DNA of 7,554 nucleotides from Victivallales bacterium (lineage in GTDB: Bacteria; Verrucomicrobiota; Lentisphaeria; Victivallales; SZUA-371): assembly GCA_028691155.1 (NCBI GenBank), contig JAQUZV010000102.1, positions 1 to 7,554 on the forward strand, read 5' to 3'. This document shows positions 1 to 6,906 of the stretch, piece by piece (the first letter of the stretch is position 1; each line of letters begins with the position of its first letter). The position numbers and the translations under genes are program-made. The notes below the pieces were generated by a model that ran no database searches, was not told the DNA's origin, and was given only the letters and a program-made list of their open reading frames with translations.

Positions 1-1297
1 GTTCCTGGCGCAATAGAGTTACGGTATCATACCAGCGGGTCTGTTCGCCCGCGAGTTCCCAGCGCAAATCGGGCGAAAAATGAATCAGTCCGTAAGCTTT
101 GACTCCCAAAGCCCCGGCCAGATGCAAAGCGGCGGTGTCAACGGAAACGACCACATCGAGATTGACCATAATCGCCGCCAGATCGGCAAAATTATCAATT
201 CGGCAACCATAATCGACCACTGTTTCCGCTTTCGGCACGGGTATCGCCGCCTCCGGTTTCATGCCGCGCTGCAGACTGAAGAAGGTTGCCTCCGGCACCG
301 CCAGCACATCCCGCAACAGCTCCGGATCGAGGGAACGCACCCGGTCGTTGACATGCGTCGGACTCCCGGCCCAAACCAACCCGACTTTCAATCGTCCCGC
401 ACCGGCATCCACTGCAATTTTCCGTCCCCAGCTGCGGGTGGCCCGTAATCCGGCCCGCAGATAGGCCGCACCGGAAATCATTTCCGGCTGCAACCGCAAT
501 AAATGCGGAACGCTCATCATCGGAATCGCCGTAGCGCCCGATGACGCCAAATTCTCCTCCGCCACCATCAGTTCGGCGTCGAAAGAATCGAGAAACAACC
601 GGGTCAGCGGCGGCGGACAGACATATTTGCAGTCGATCTCCGGCCAGCAACGCCGCAATTGCGGTAGAAACCGGATAAACTGGATGATATCACCAAAGCC
701 CATTTCATTGATCAGAACCGCACTCCGGCCGGGACCGCGGATTTCTTCCACCGTCGGCGCCCATCCCCGCAGGTTGCTCTTGCCCTGCAGACGCCATTCG
801 TATTCCCGCCACCCCTCGTCGTAACGCCCGGTCAGCAGCAACAGCAGCGCCAGATTCCAGTGCGCCTGAACCGCGGCGGCCGGAGGAGCCGCCGCCACCG
901 CCCGGCGGTAATATTGTTCCGCCGCCGGATAATCGCCCTGTTTCTGAGCCACCACTCCGGCACCCAACAGCGCTTCCGGCATGGCAGGAGCAAGGTGCAG
1001 GGCCCGACGGTAACACGCTGCCGCTTCCGTCAACCGCCATTCGGCTTCATAAACACTGCCGGTATTGGCATAAAACGCGGCCGACGGCGCGCCGCTGCGC
1101 AACGCCCGTTCCATATGTACCAGTGCCGCCGCATTGTCGCCCTGCTGATGCAGCAGCAGGCCGTAAAAATGACACGCCCCGGCATGACGCGGATCGCGCC
1201 GGATAATCCGCCGGTACAACTCTCCGGCCCGAACCCGGTCGCCACGCTGATGGAACATCAGCGCCTGACGCATCACGGCTTCATTATCCGTTGCCAT
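1..1297 (-). CDS. TPR-repeat protein with GT9-like glycosyltransferase C-terminal region (3' end beyond window)
   Basis: The frame is open from an ATG at 1297 to the window edge, giving 432 codons. Residues about 10-175 are tetratricopeptide helices, for example the stretches near 77-110 and 108-141 with alanine/tyrosine spacing and an RRAL-type end. After a short linker, residues about 188-432 resemble the GT-B-type glycosyltransferase family 9 (heptosyltransferase-like) domain often fused to TPRs. Visible motifs are MGFGDIIQFIRFLP (199-212), KVGLVWAGSP (304-313), a DRVRSLDPELL segment (318-328) and SVDTAALHLAGALG (385-398). These correspond to the usual GDxxQFxRYLP, VGLVWAGNP, NDRxRS and SVDTAxAHLAGALG blocks. 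Related proteins end shortly after the final RQ-containing segment, so probably only some 20-40 residues are missing. There is no signal peptide, so it is probably cytoplasmic. A GGGAG at 1309-1313, 11 bases upstream, supports the start. It lies 52 bases after the LolA-like gene. Donor and acceptor are unknown; glycosylation of a protein or envelope glycan is inference. Confidence 0.88.
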   Translation of the reverse strand, partial: MATDNEAVMRQALMFHQRGDRVRAGELYRRIIRRDPRHAGACHFYGLLLHQQGDNAAALVHMERALRSGAPSAAFYANTGSVYEAEWRLTEAAACYRRALHLAPAMPEALLGAGVVAQKQGDYPAAEQYYRRAVAAAPPAAAVQAHWNLALLLLLTGRYDEGWREYEWRLQGKSNLRGWAPTVEEIRGPGRSAVLINEMGFGDIIQFIRFLPQLRRCWPEIDCKYVCPPPLTRLFLDSFDAELMVAEENLASSGATAIPMMSVPHLLRLQPEMISGAAYLRAGLRATRSWGRKIAVDAGAGRLKVGLVWAGSPTHVNDRVRSLDPELLRDVLAVPEATFFSLQRGMKPEAAIPVPKAETVVDYGCRIDNFADLAAIMVNLDVVVSVDTAALHLAGALGVKAYGLIHFSPDLRWELAGEQTRWYDTVTLLRQE

Positions 1298-1349
1298 TAC
1301 CGTTTTGTCTCCCGTTACTTCCCTGTTGCCGCACCAAACGGCCTCCGCT

Positions 1350-2147
1350 TCAACGGCGGAAAAAATTCTGCGGCAGATCCTGCTGCACCCCGGCCTGGGA
1401 CTGCTCGAACGCCACCCGGGTCTTCCAGCCGGGACCATAAATAATCAGGCTGCGGACCAACCAGTAGTCATTCTCCTTGCGGAACGAAGTTACTTCCATA
1501 AACCGATATGGCGGTTCGCCGTCTTTCCGGCTCCAACTCACCTTCAGCGGAAAGAAGTATTTGGCGCTGATATGCACCTGCACCACTTCCGGATCCACCG
1601 CGTCGGGCGCCTGCAGCACAAACACCCGGCATTCCTGCCCCTTCACTTTATCCCGGGGCAATTCCCGCAACAGATGCCAGAAGATGAACGACATGGTCAA
1701 ATCCTCCGGCCGCAAACCGAATTTGGCCAGGATCGGCTCTTGATATCCCTCTTTATTCAGAGGAATGATGCTGGTCATGTCGGCTCCGGGGCCATACTTC
1801 TGCCCCACCAGATACCCCTGTTGATCGTCGATGATAATCTGCGCCAGCGTCCGGGCGGGAGTAAACATGATAGCCAGACTGATGCCGGCCTCTTCCGGTT
1901 TGCCGCCGGTCCGCAGGTGAGTAACCTTACCGGTCATCCGGGCCCAGCATTCGCGTCCCGGCGGCCGTCGCGCCACGGCCAGAAACCGCATCGCATCATC
2001 CGTCGGCGACACCGCGGTATTCGTCGCTGTTGCCGCTGCGTTCGCCGCGTTCGGCGCTGTTGCCGCTGCCGTTTCCGCCGCCGTCACACCGCAGCACCAC
2101 AACAGCGCCACACCGAGCATCATCATCCAGGTCGGAAATCGCGTCAT
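1350..2147 (-). CDS. Secreted LolA-like (outer-membrane lipoprotein-sorting-type) protein
   Basis: 265 residues. The N-terminus has a basic residue, a hydrophobic stretch (about 7-22) and a likely signal peptidase I site after TAA (22-24), so export to the periplasm is expected. WCC at 17-19 does not fit a lipobox. Residues about 25-50 are an Ala/Thr/Asn-rich linker built from a duplicated ten-residue unit. The rest, about 55-245, reads as an antiparallel beta-rich LolA/LolB-fold domain of the type annotated as outer membrane lipoprotein-sorting protein. The pattern includes a Met-Thr-Gly-Lys segment near 70, an EDLTMSFIFWHLL segment near 148-160, GQECRVFVLQAP near 170-181 and a late basic/aromatic strand region with DYWLVRSLIIYGPG. 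It is not canonical LolA, and cargo could be lipids or lipoproteins. The start codon overlaps the lon stop as ATGA, with AGAAGG about 10 bases upstream inside lon, so translation is probably coupled to Lon. Family assignment rests on pattern recognition only. Confidence 0.78.
   Translation of the reverse strand: MTRFPTWMMMLGVALLWCCGVTAAETAAATAPNAANAAATATNTAVSPTDDAMRFLAVARRPPGRECWARMTGKVTHLRTGGKPEEAGISLAIMFTPARTLAQIIIDDQQGYLVGQKYGPGADMTSIIPLNKEGYQEPILAKFGLRPEDLTMSFIFWHLLRELPRDKVKGQECRVFVLQAPDAVDPEVVQVHISAKYFFPLKVSWSRKDGEPPYRFMEVTSFRKENDYWLVRSLIIYGPGWKTRVAFEQSQAGVQQDLPQNFFRR
2021..2069 (-). repeat. Imperfect 30-bp-period direct repeat inside the LolA-like gene
   Basis: Positions 2021-2039 and 2051-2069 match at 18 of 19 bases, offset by exactly 30 bases. 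They encode two adjacent decapeptides, AAATAPNAAN (27-36) and AAATATNTAV (37-46), forming the flexible linker after the signal peptide. The multiple-of-three period preserves the frame, suggesting a tandem duplication. Confidence 0.7.
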
Positions 2148-4564
2148 TTTTTCGCCGCCTTCTGGTCGAGAATAATCTTCAGCGCCTCGTCGACATTGTC
2201 GACAAAGCGGAATTTCAGCTGCTTTTTGACGTTATCCGGCAACTCCTCCACATCCTTCTGATTGCCTTTGGGAAGCACCACGGTTTTCACTCCGGCCCGC
2301 AACGCGGCAATCACCTTTTCCTTGATGCCGCCGACGGGGGTCACCTTGCCGCGCAGGGTTATTTCACCGGTCATCGACAGCGCCGGCAACATCGGCCGCC
2401 CCGTCAGTAACGTCATCAGCGCCGTGGTAATGGTAATCCCGGCCGAAGGCCCGTCCTTGGGCGTGGCGCCGTCGGGAACGTGAATATGAAAGTCGCGGGT
2501 CTCGAACCACTTCGGATCGATGTGATAATGTGGGCTGCGACTGCGGATAAAACTGAACGCCGTTTCGGCGCTTTCCTTCATGACGTCGCCCAGCGAACCG
2601 GTAAGTTTGAGCACCCCTTTGCCCGGCATCATCGTCGCTTCGACGGAAAGCACCGTCCCGCCGCTGCTGGTCCAGGCCATGCCGGTCGCCACGCCGGGCT
2701 CGGGTCGGGATTCGATCTCATCCAGCTCGAATTTGCGGGCGCCGAGATATTGGGAAATATCCGCCGCCCCCAGCCGCAGCCGCGTCTCGCCGTCGATTTC
2801 GCCCTCGACGATTTTCCGGGCGATTTTCCGGCACACCTGGCCGATGGTACGCTCCAGATTGCGGACCCCGGCCTCACGGGTATAATAGTTGATGATTTCG
2901 TCGATCGCTTCCACGCCGAACAGCAGCTGACGCTGCCGGATGCCGTTGTTCTTCAACTGGCGCGGCACCAGATAACGCCGGGCAATCTGCTTCTTTTCCT
3001 CGGCGGTATATCCCGGCAGCCTAATCACTTCCATCCGGTCCAGCAATGCCGGCGGAATGGTGTCCAGAATATTGGCGGTGGCGATAAACATCACCGAACT
3101 GAGATCGTAATCCAGTTCGAGATAATGGTCGTTGAAGGCATGGTTCTGCTCGGGGTCGAGCACTTCCAGCAACGCCGAGGCCGGATCGCCGCGGTAATCG
3201 TTGCCGACCTTGTCGATTTCATCGAGCATAAAAACCGGGTTGGAGGTCCCCGCTTTTTTCAGTCCCTGGATAATCCGGCCCGGCAAAGCCCCGACGTAGG
3301 TGCGCCGATGCCCGCGGATTTCCGCTTCATCCTTGACCCCGCCCAGCGACATGCGAACAAATTTGCGCCGCATGGCCCGGGCAATCGACTGGCCCAGCGA
3401 CGTCTTGCCGACGCCCGGAGGACCGACGAAACACATAATCGGGGCCTTTTTATCGTGCTTCAACTGCAATACGGCCAAAAATTCCAGAATCCGTTCCTTG
3501 ATGTCCCGCAGTCCGTAATGATCTTTGTCGAGAATCGACGCCGCCTCTTTCACATCGATACGATCCTCGGAATATTCGTTCCAGGGCACCGCCAGCAGCC
3601 AGTCGAGATAGGAATAAGCCACATTGTATTCCCCCGAGGCCTGCGGGATCGCCTCCAACCGTTCCATTTCCTTCATCACGGTCAGGCGGACTTCCTCCGG
3701 CAGATTTTTCGCATCGAGACGTTCCTGCAACGCCACAATATCCGGGTTGCGGACCTCTTCGCCCAATTCTTCCTTGATGGTTTTGAGCTGCTCGCGCAGG
3801 AAAAAGTCCCGTTGTGACTTGCTCATCGCATTGTGAACCTGCGACTGAATCTCGGACCCCAGATGCAACACTTCCACTTCACGGTTGAGCAGGATCGTCA
3901 GCAACTGCAACCGTTCGTGAATATTCGGCAGCGTCAGGATGCTGAGTTTTTCCGGAAAAGAGAGATTCAGGGTATCGGCAATCAGATCCACCAGCCGGAT
4001 ATTGTCGTTGACATTGAGAATGGCGATCTTCAGTTCCTCGGGAAAATTGGGGGAATAGGAGATGATTTCCTGAAACTGTTTCAGGGCATTCCGGGACATC
4101 GCCACCGATTCGAGATCGTCACCGGATTCCTCGACCACCTTGATCACCTTAACCACCCCGTGGTCATAACATACCGGTTCCGTCAGACTGATCCGCCGCA
4201 GCCCGCGTACCAGCACCCGCATGGTACCGTCGGGAAAACGCAGCATTTTCACAATGCGCGCCAGGGTGCCGATTCCCGTCACCTTGCGCTCGGCGATTTT
4301 CACGCACTTGATGGCGGCGTCGAAAGCGACACCGTCCAGCGTCAAATCGCCGTTCACCTCCGGGAACGCGGCAATCAACCGATTGCCGGAGGTCACCTGT
4401 TCGATCATCCGGATATGCTCTTCGCCTTCAATTACCAACGGCGCCAGGGTATAGGGAAAAACCAACATCGACCGCAGCGGAAGAAGCGGAACTTCGTATT
4501 CCGCCGGCTCGTTGGCCTGAAGCTTCTCATCTTCGGTGAATTGATTGTCATTCTGATTCTGCAC
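2144..4564 (-). CDS. lon: ATP-dependent protease LonA (endopeptidase La)
   Basis: Cytosolic AAA+ serine protease that unfolds and degrades misfolded and regulatory proteins. With the GTG start at 4564 it has 806 residues, close to the usual 770-820. Order of domains: N-terminal LON substrate-binding domain (about 25-230), coiled helical region (about 240-320), AAA+ module (about 330-560) and C-terminal protease domain (about 600-800). Walker A is GPPGVGKT (381-388) and Walker B is VFMLDEID (444-451). The sensor-1 Asn lies in ATAN (495-498), and a likely arginine finger is in LLDRMEV at Arg510. The catalytic dyad is Ser707 in PKDGPSAG and Lys750 in GGIKEK, spaced by 43 residues as in E. coli Lon. 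All key residues are intact. Start choice: GTG has AGAAAGG (4573-4579) eight bases upstream. The in-frame ATG at 4645 would add 27 atypical residues (833 aa) and lacks a well-placed ribosome site. The stop overlaps the next gene by ATGA. No CIRCE element was seen upstream. Confidence 0.97.
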   Translation of the reverse strand: MQNQNDNQFTEDEKLQANEPAEYEVPLLPLRSMLVFPYTLAPLVIEGEEHIRMIEQVTSGNRLIAAFPEVNGDLTLDGVAFDAAIKCVKIAERKVTGIGTLARIVKMLRFPDGTMRVLVRGLRRISLTEPVCYDHGVVKVIKVVEESGDDLESVAMSRNALKQFQEIISYSPNFPEELKIAILNVNDNIRLVDLIADTLNLSFPEKLSILTLPNIHERLQLLTILLNREVEVLHLGSEIQSQVHNAMSKSQRDFFLREQLKTIKEELGEEVRNPDIVALQERLDAKNLPEEVRLTVMKEMERLEAIPQASGEYNVAYSYLDWLLAVPWNEYSEDRIDVKEAASILDKDHYGLRDIKERILEFLAVLQLKHDKKAPIMCFVGPPGVGKTSLGQSIARAMRRKFVRMSLGGVKDEAEIRGHRRTYVGALPGRIIQGLKKAGTSNPVFMLDEIDKVGNDYRGDPASALLEVLDPEQNHAFNDHYLELDYDLSSVMFIATANILDTIPPALLDRMEVIRLPGYTAEEKKQIARRYLVPRQLKNNGIRQRQLLFGVEAIDEIINYYTREAGVRNLERTIGQVCRKIARKIVEGEIDGETRLRLGAADISQYLGARKFELDEIESRPEPGVATGMAWTSSGGTVLSVEATMMPGKGVLKLTGSLGDVMKESAETAFSFIRSRSPHYHIDPKWFETRDFHIHVPDGATPKDGPSAGITITTALMTLLTGRPMLPALSMTGEITLRGKVTPVGGIKEKVIAALRAGVKTVVLPKGNQKDVEELPDNVKKQLKFRFVDNVDEALKIILDQKAAKK

Positions 4565-4572
4565 GTTATAGG

Positions 4573-4579
4573 CCTTTCT
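4573..4579 (-). promoter_or_regulatory. Shine-Dalgarno site deciding the lon GTG start
   Basis: On the minus strand AGAAAGG lies eight bases before an in-frame GTG (4564-4562), the ideal spacing. The alternative ATG at 4645 has only GGGGAG about 17 bases away. This favours the shorter Lon with an N-terminus beginning QNQNDNQFTEDEK after the initiator, a hydrophilic leader typical of Lon. Confidence 0.55.
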
Positions 4580-4675
4580 TTGATTCAGCAAACGATTACG
4601 CTTCCACTGCTGCAATTTAAACGCCGAAGGGAAAAAAGCAACCATCCAAAAGAAGTTTCATTCTCCCCGCCCGCC

Positions 4676-4704
4676 AATAAAGCTGTCACCCCAAGCTACG
4701 ACAA
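4676..4704 (-). promoter_or_regulatory. Weak sigma70-like promoter candidate for lon
   Basis: In the 149 bases between the kinase stop and the lon GTG, the minus strand carries TTGTCG (4704-4699) and TTTATT (4681-4676), separated by 17 bases. Each matches the consensus at four of six positions. No intrinsic terminator with a stem and T-run separates the kinase from lon, so read-through from the kinase is equally possible. This is a candidate only. Confidence 0.2.
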
Positions 4705-4713
4705 TACGCCAGG

Positions 4714-6372
4714 TCAGATACTGATGGCACAAGTGTTGGTGGAATTATCATTGTGCACCAGCGGCAACACAAAAGTCAGACGGCACCGTTTCCCTTTTTC
4801 GCCCTCGGCGAAAAGCTTGCCGCCATGTGCCTCGATAATCCGCCGTGACACGGCCAGCCCCAATCCGGTTCCCGCCGCTCCTTTGGAAGTGATAAACAAG
4901 TCGAACATCCGTTTCGCTTCTTCCGGACTGATCCCGATCCCGTCATCCTCCACCCAGACGCGAACATGGCTCCGGTCGGCATCGATTTCCGTCCGCAGCC
5001 GAACCGTACCGACATTCTGCTGATCGATTTTGGTTTTTTTCTGAAGCACGGCGTGCTCGGCATTGTTGACCAAATTGAGCAGAACGCGATAGATGCCGTT
5101 GGCATCCATTTCGACACAAATCGGTTTGGCCAGAGACGCCAGGTCCACATCGAAATCGATGCCGTCGTTCTTCAGATTCGGTCCCACCAACTCGACAATA
5201 TCCCGAATCACCTTGCCCAGATCCGACACTTTGACGTTGAGTTTCTGTTCGCTGGCCAGATTCAGCAGATTGAGCACCACATTGCCCAGCCGCAGATGGT
5301 TGCGCTTGATGATCCCGAACGCTTCCGCCGTCAATTCGATGTCTTTGTCATCGATACCCATCTGCATCAGGCTGAAACTGCCCTCCATCGCCGCCAGAAT
5401 ATTTTTGATATAATGTGAAATTTCCGCCGCGGAAGTTCCGGTCGCCACCATGCGTTCGTTGCGGAAGTTGAATTCCAGCATATTCCGATGCTGCAACGTC
5501 ATGCCGGCGGTATGTCCGGCCACGGTCAGCAGCCACAAATCGTCTTCCCCGTACTCTTTTTCGGCATCGTCCAGACAGACATACAGCATCCCGTTGGAAT
5601 GCTCCCGCGTCAACATCGGCACGCACATCACGGAACGTCTTACCCCGGGCGAAGGCGCAACCCCCCGGACGATTACCGACTGATAATTTTCCTGCACATA
5701 GGAGACGATGCTTTTATCCACCGCTTCCGCCCCGTCTTCGAGAAAATCATCGCGCCACCCGGACACGGTAACAAACTTACCCGATTCCAGATCGAAAACC
5801 AGCACATAAGCCGCCGTCAGCGGTAAAATCCGACGCAATCCGTCAATAATCCGGTGATAAAGTTCAATCGGTTCCAGAACAAAGGAAATCGAGTTCTGAA
5901 ACACAAAAAGTTCCAACATCCGATTGGGCCGCAACGACATCGCGGCATGCGACGACGTTCCGCATTCCTGCTCGTCGCAGAAATCAAGCAGGGGAATATT
6001 GCAGGTAATCCGCTCCACATCCAGCGGCGAGGTCTTCGTGGCCGCTCCGGGCATCAGAATTTCGAAAATGGAACGCCCGATCCGCACCGAGGTCCGAAAC
6101 GGCAATACCACCTTCTTCTCGATTTTCTGCCCCATCACCCACGTTCCGTTAGTGCTGCCCAGATCTTCGATATACCATTTACCGTCAACAAAAACCAAGC
6201 GGCAGTGACGCCGGGAAATCAGTTTGTCCTTGATATAGATATCTGCCTCGAGTGCCCGACCGAAAGTAAAGTCGGGACCGGGAGCGGCAATAATTTTCCC
6301 CTTTTGCGCTCCGGCAATGACCCGAATGAAACACTTTTCCGCTTTGGCGGCGAAATTTTCGTTCAAATCCAT
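4714..6372 (-). CDS. Cytoplasmic FHA-GAF sensor histidine kinase
   Basis: 552 residues with no signal peptide or membrane segment, so a soluble sensor. An N-terminal FHA domain (about 14-108) shows the phosphothreonine-binding residues Gly38-Arg39, Ser53-Arg-Arg-His56 and Ser73-Thr-Asn75-Gly-Thr77. A GAF-like domain (about 160-297) follows and may bind a small ligand. A dimerisation helix pair (about 308-375) carries the H-box EISHYIKNIL with the probable phospho-acceptor His320. The C-terminal HATPase_c domain (about 420-540) has the N-box LLNLVNNAEHA with Asn436/Asn437, the G1 box EDDGIG (475-480), an F-box-like MFDLF (489-493) and the G2 box GTGLGL (501-506). The catalytic ATPase motifs look complete. 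The residue after the histidine is Tyr rather than the usual Glu/Asp. No response regulator gene lies in the window, so the partner is unknown. The ATG at 6372 has GGGAAGA 11 bases upstream. The gene stands alone upstream of lon, divergent from a lipoprotein gene. Confidence 0.93.
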   Translation of the reverse strand: MDLNENFAAKAEKCFIRVIAGAQKGKIIAAPGPDFTFGRALEADIYIKDKLISRRHCRLVFVDGKWYIEDLGSTNGTWVMGQKIEKKVVLPFRTSVRIGRSIFEILMPGAATKTSPLDVERITCNIPLLDFCDEQECGTSSHAAMSLRPNRMLELFVFQNSISFVLEPIELYHRIIDGLRRILPLTAAYVLVFDLESGKFVTVSGWRDDFLEDGAEAVDKSIVSYVQENYQSVIVRGVAPSPGVRRSVMCVPMLTREHSNGMLYVCLDDAEKEYGEDDLWLLTVAGHTAGMTLQHRNMLEFNFRNERMVATGTSAAEISHYIKNILAAMEGSFSLMQMGIDDKDIELTAEAFGIIKRNHLRLGNVVLNLLNLASEQKLNVKVSDLGKVIRDIVELVGPNLKNDGIDFDVDLASLAKPICVEMDANGIYRVLLNLVNNAEHAVLQKKTKIDQQNVGTVRLRTEIDADRSHVRVWVEDDGIGISPEEAKRMFDLFITSKGAAGTGLGLAVSRRIIEAHGGKLFAEGEKGKRCRLTFVLPLVHNDNSTNTCAISI

Positions 6373-6446
6373 ATCTTAAATGATCTTCCCATAATAAAAG
6401 CTCTCAACCCGGCCGCGTCAGTCAGCGAAATCATCGTAAATATTCA

Positions 6447-6478
6447 ATTATATTATATCGTCTTATGTCATTTTTCAA
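6447..6478 (-). promoter_or_regulatory. Probable sigma70-type promoter of the histidine kinase gene
   Basis: Within a sharply AT-rich stretch the minus strand has TTGAAA (6478-6473) followed, after 15 bases, by a perfect TATAAT (6457-6452). A second overlapping TATAAT lies at 6452-6447, which is 20 bases from the same upstream box. Neither spacing is the ideal 17, but the two perfect -10 hexamers in otherwise GC-rich DNA make a promoter likely. The leader to the kinase ATG would be about 70 bases. Confidence 0.45.
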
Positions 6479-6815
6479 TTACTCTTTCAATCTTTTTGCC
6501 GCCTCACGGCATTTTCGCAGCAATTTTCCGACCGGAAAAATCGGCGCTCCGCTCTTTATAAAAAATTCGTCCCCGTCGCCGCCGGTACGACCTCGTGTCG
6601 CCGTCGGAGCCGATATCGTCATCTTCCCCCCGGTTATTGCCTTTTCCTCCTTGCATTATGCCGGAACTGCGGATATGGTTCCGTTACAGTCGACAACGAT
6701 GATCGACGGGGGGAAAGTCCATCGCCCGATTCCGGCGCAATACGGCGGCAACGGTGCCGCCGACACCGCGGCAGAACAATCCGGAAGCGCGGCAATTAAG
6801 TTCTCTCCCCGGTAA
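6465..6815 (+). CDS. Doubtful small hypothetical ORF (116 aa)
   Basis: An ATG-to-TAA frame filling the otherwise empty divergent region. In favour: its middle and end use codons like the real genes here (GCC, CCG, GTC, ATC), with a plausible composition such as the segment RVAVGADIVIFPPVIAF. Against: there is no Shine-Dalgarno sequence before the ATG, the first 20 codons lie in promoter-like AT-rich DNA antisense to the kinase promoter, and third-position GC (about 58 percent by hand count) is no higher than the overall composition. No domain, signal peptide or family was recognised. It could be a real lineage-specific gene starting further downstream, a decayed gene, or chance. Confidence 0.22.
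   Translation: MSFFNYSFNLFAASRHFRSNFPTGKIGAPLFIKNSSPSPPVRPRVAVGADIVIFPPVIAFSSLHYAGTADMVPLQSTTMIDGGKVHRPIPAQYGGNGAADTAAEQSGSAAIKFSPR
6743..6762. repeat. Perfect 8-bp GC-rich inverted repeat (hairpin)
   Basis: CGGCGGCA, a four-base loop ACGG, then TGCCGCCG. There is no T-run on either side, so it is not a standard intrinsic terminator. A second, weaker inverted repeat (CGGAAC at 6662-6667 with GTTCCG at 6678-6683) lies 60 bases away. Function unknown; it could be RNA structure, a binding site or chance in GC-rich DNA. Confidence 0.5.
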
Positions 6816-6893
6816 TGGCTATCGGATATCACCACCGGTATGACAAGGGGTATTTTTTTACCTGAAAAATTAAATCGATGCTAAAAATCAGGC

Positions 6894-6897
6894 AGGA
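6894..6897 (+). promoter_or_regulatory. Ribosome binding site of the lipoprotein gene
   Basis: AGGA nine bases before the ATG at 6907. It fixes the start of the plus-strand gene and gives a normal lipoprotein signal peptide. Confidence 0.6.
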
Positions 6898-6906
6898 TCG
6901 CTCATC

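Larger units (their letters stand above)
6373..6906. other. 534-base divergent intergenic region
   Basis: Between the kinase start and the plus-strand lipoprotein start. It contains an AT-rich kinase-proximal part (about 6375-6490) with the promoter candidate, and a GC-rich middle (about 6545-6830) with short inverted repeats. An AT-rich part before the lipoprotein (about 6850-6890) includes a run of seven T at 6853-6859. Two weak overlapping ORFs occupy the middle: 116 codons on plus (6465-6815) and 47 codons on minus (6622-6479). No tRNA, riboswitch or terminator was recognised. No well-spaced promoter for the lipoprotein gene was found; ATGACA at 6840-6845 is a possible -35 box without a matching -10 box. 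Confidence 0.6.

Noticed and set aside
195..650. Minus-strand ORF of 151 codons at the left end
   Set aside because: Wrong frame: the true minus-strand frame through this stretch is the TPR-GT9 protein, which is open continuously from 1297 to the window edge.
2085..2147. Possible lipobox (WCC) in the LolA-like signal peptide
   Set aside because: Trp and Cys occupy the positions that need small residues before the modified cysteine; a signal peptidase I site after TAA fits better.
1305..2261. Plus-strand ORF of 318 codons opposite the LolA-like gene
   Set aside because: Contains a low-complexity Arg/His/Cys run that is simply the reverse of the Ala/Thr linker; a shadow frame.
2480..3817. Long plus-strand ORF of 445 codons opposite lon
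   Set aside because: Entirely antisense to lon; composition rich in Arg, His, Gln and Pro, as expected from a GC-biased shadow frame.
4617..4661. 14-codon minus-strand leader ORF before lon, preceded by GGGGAGA
   Set aside because: The purine run sits only one base from the ATG, too close to act as a ribosome site, and the peptide shows no regulatory pattern.
4565..4713. Terminator or heat-shock CIRCE element between the kinase and lon
   Set aside because: No stem followed by a T-run and no TTAGCACTC/GAGTGCTAA inverted repeat was seen.
3833..5023. Plus-strand ORF of 396 codons spanning the lon-kinase boundary
   Set aside because: Antisense to two well-supported genes, no ribosome site or recognisable domain; a shadow frame.
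6706..6725. GGGGAAAGTCC motif resembling the conserved 5' block of RNase P RNA
   Set aside because: None of the other conserved RNase P RNA blocks (such as the ACAGAA...GGCTTA 3' block or the GGGTGCAA-type block) was found nearby, so the match is probably chance.
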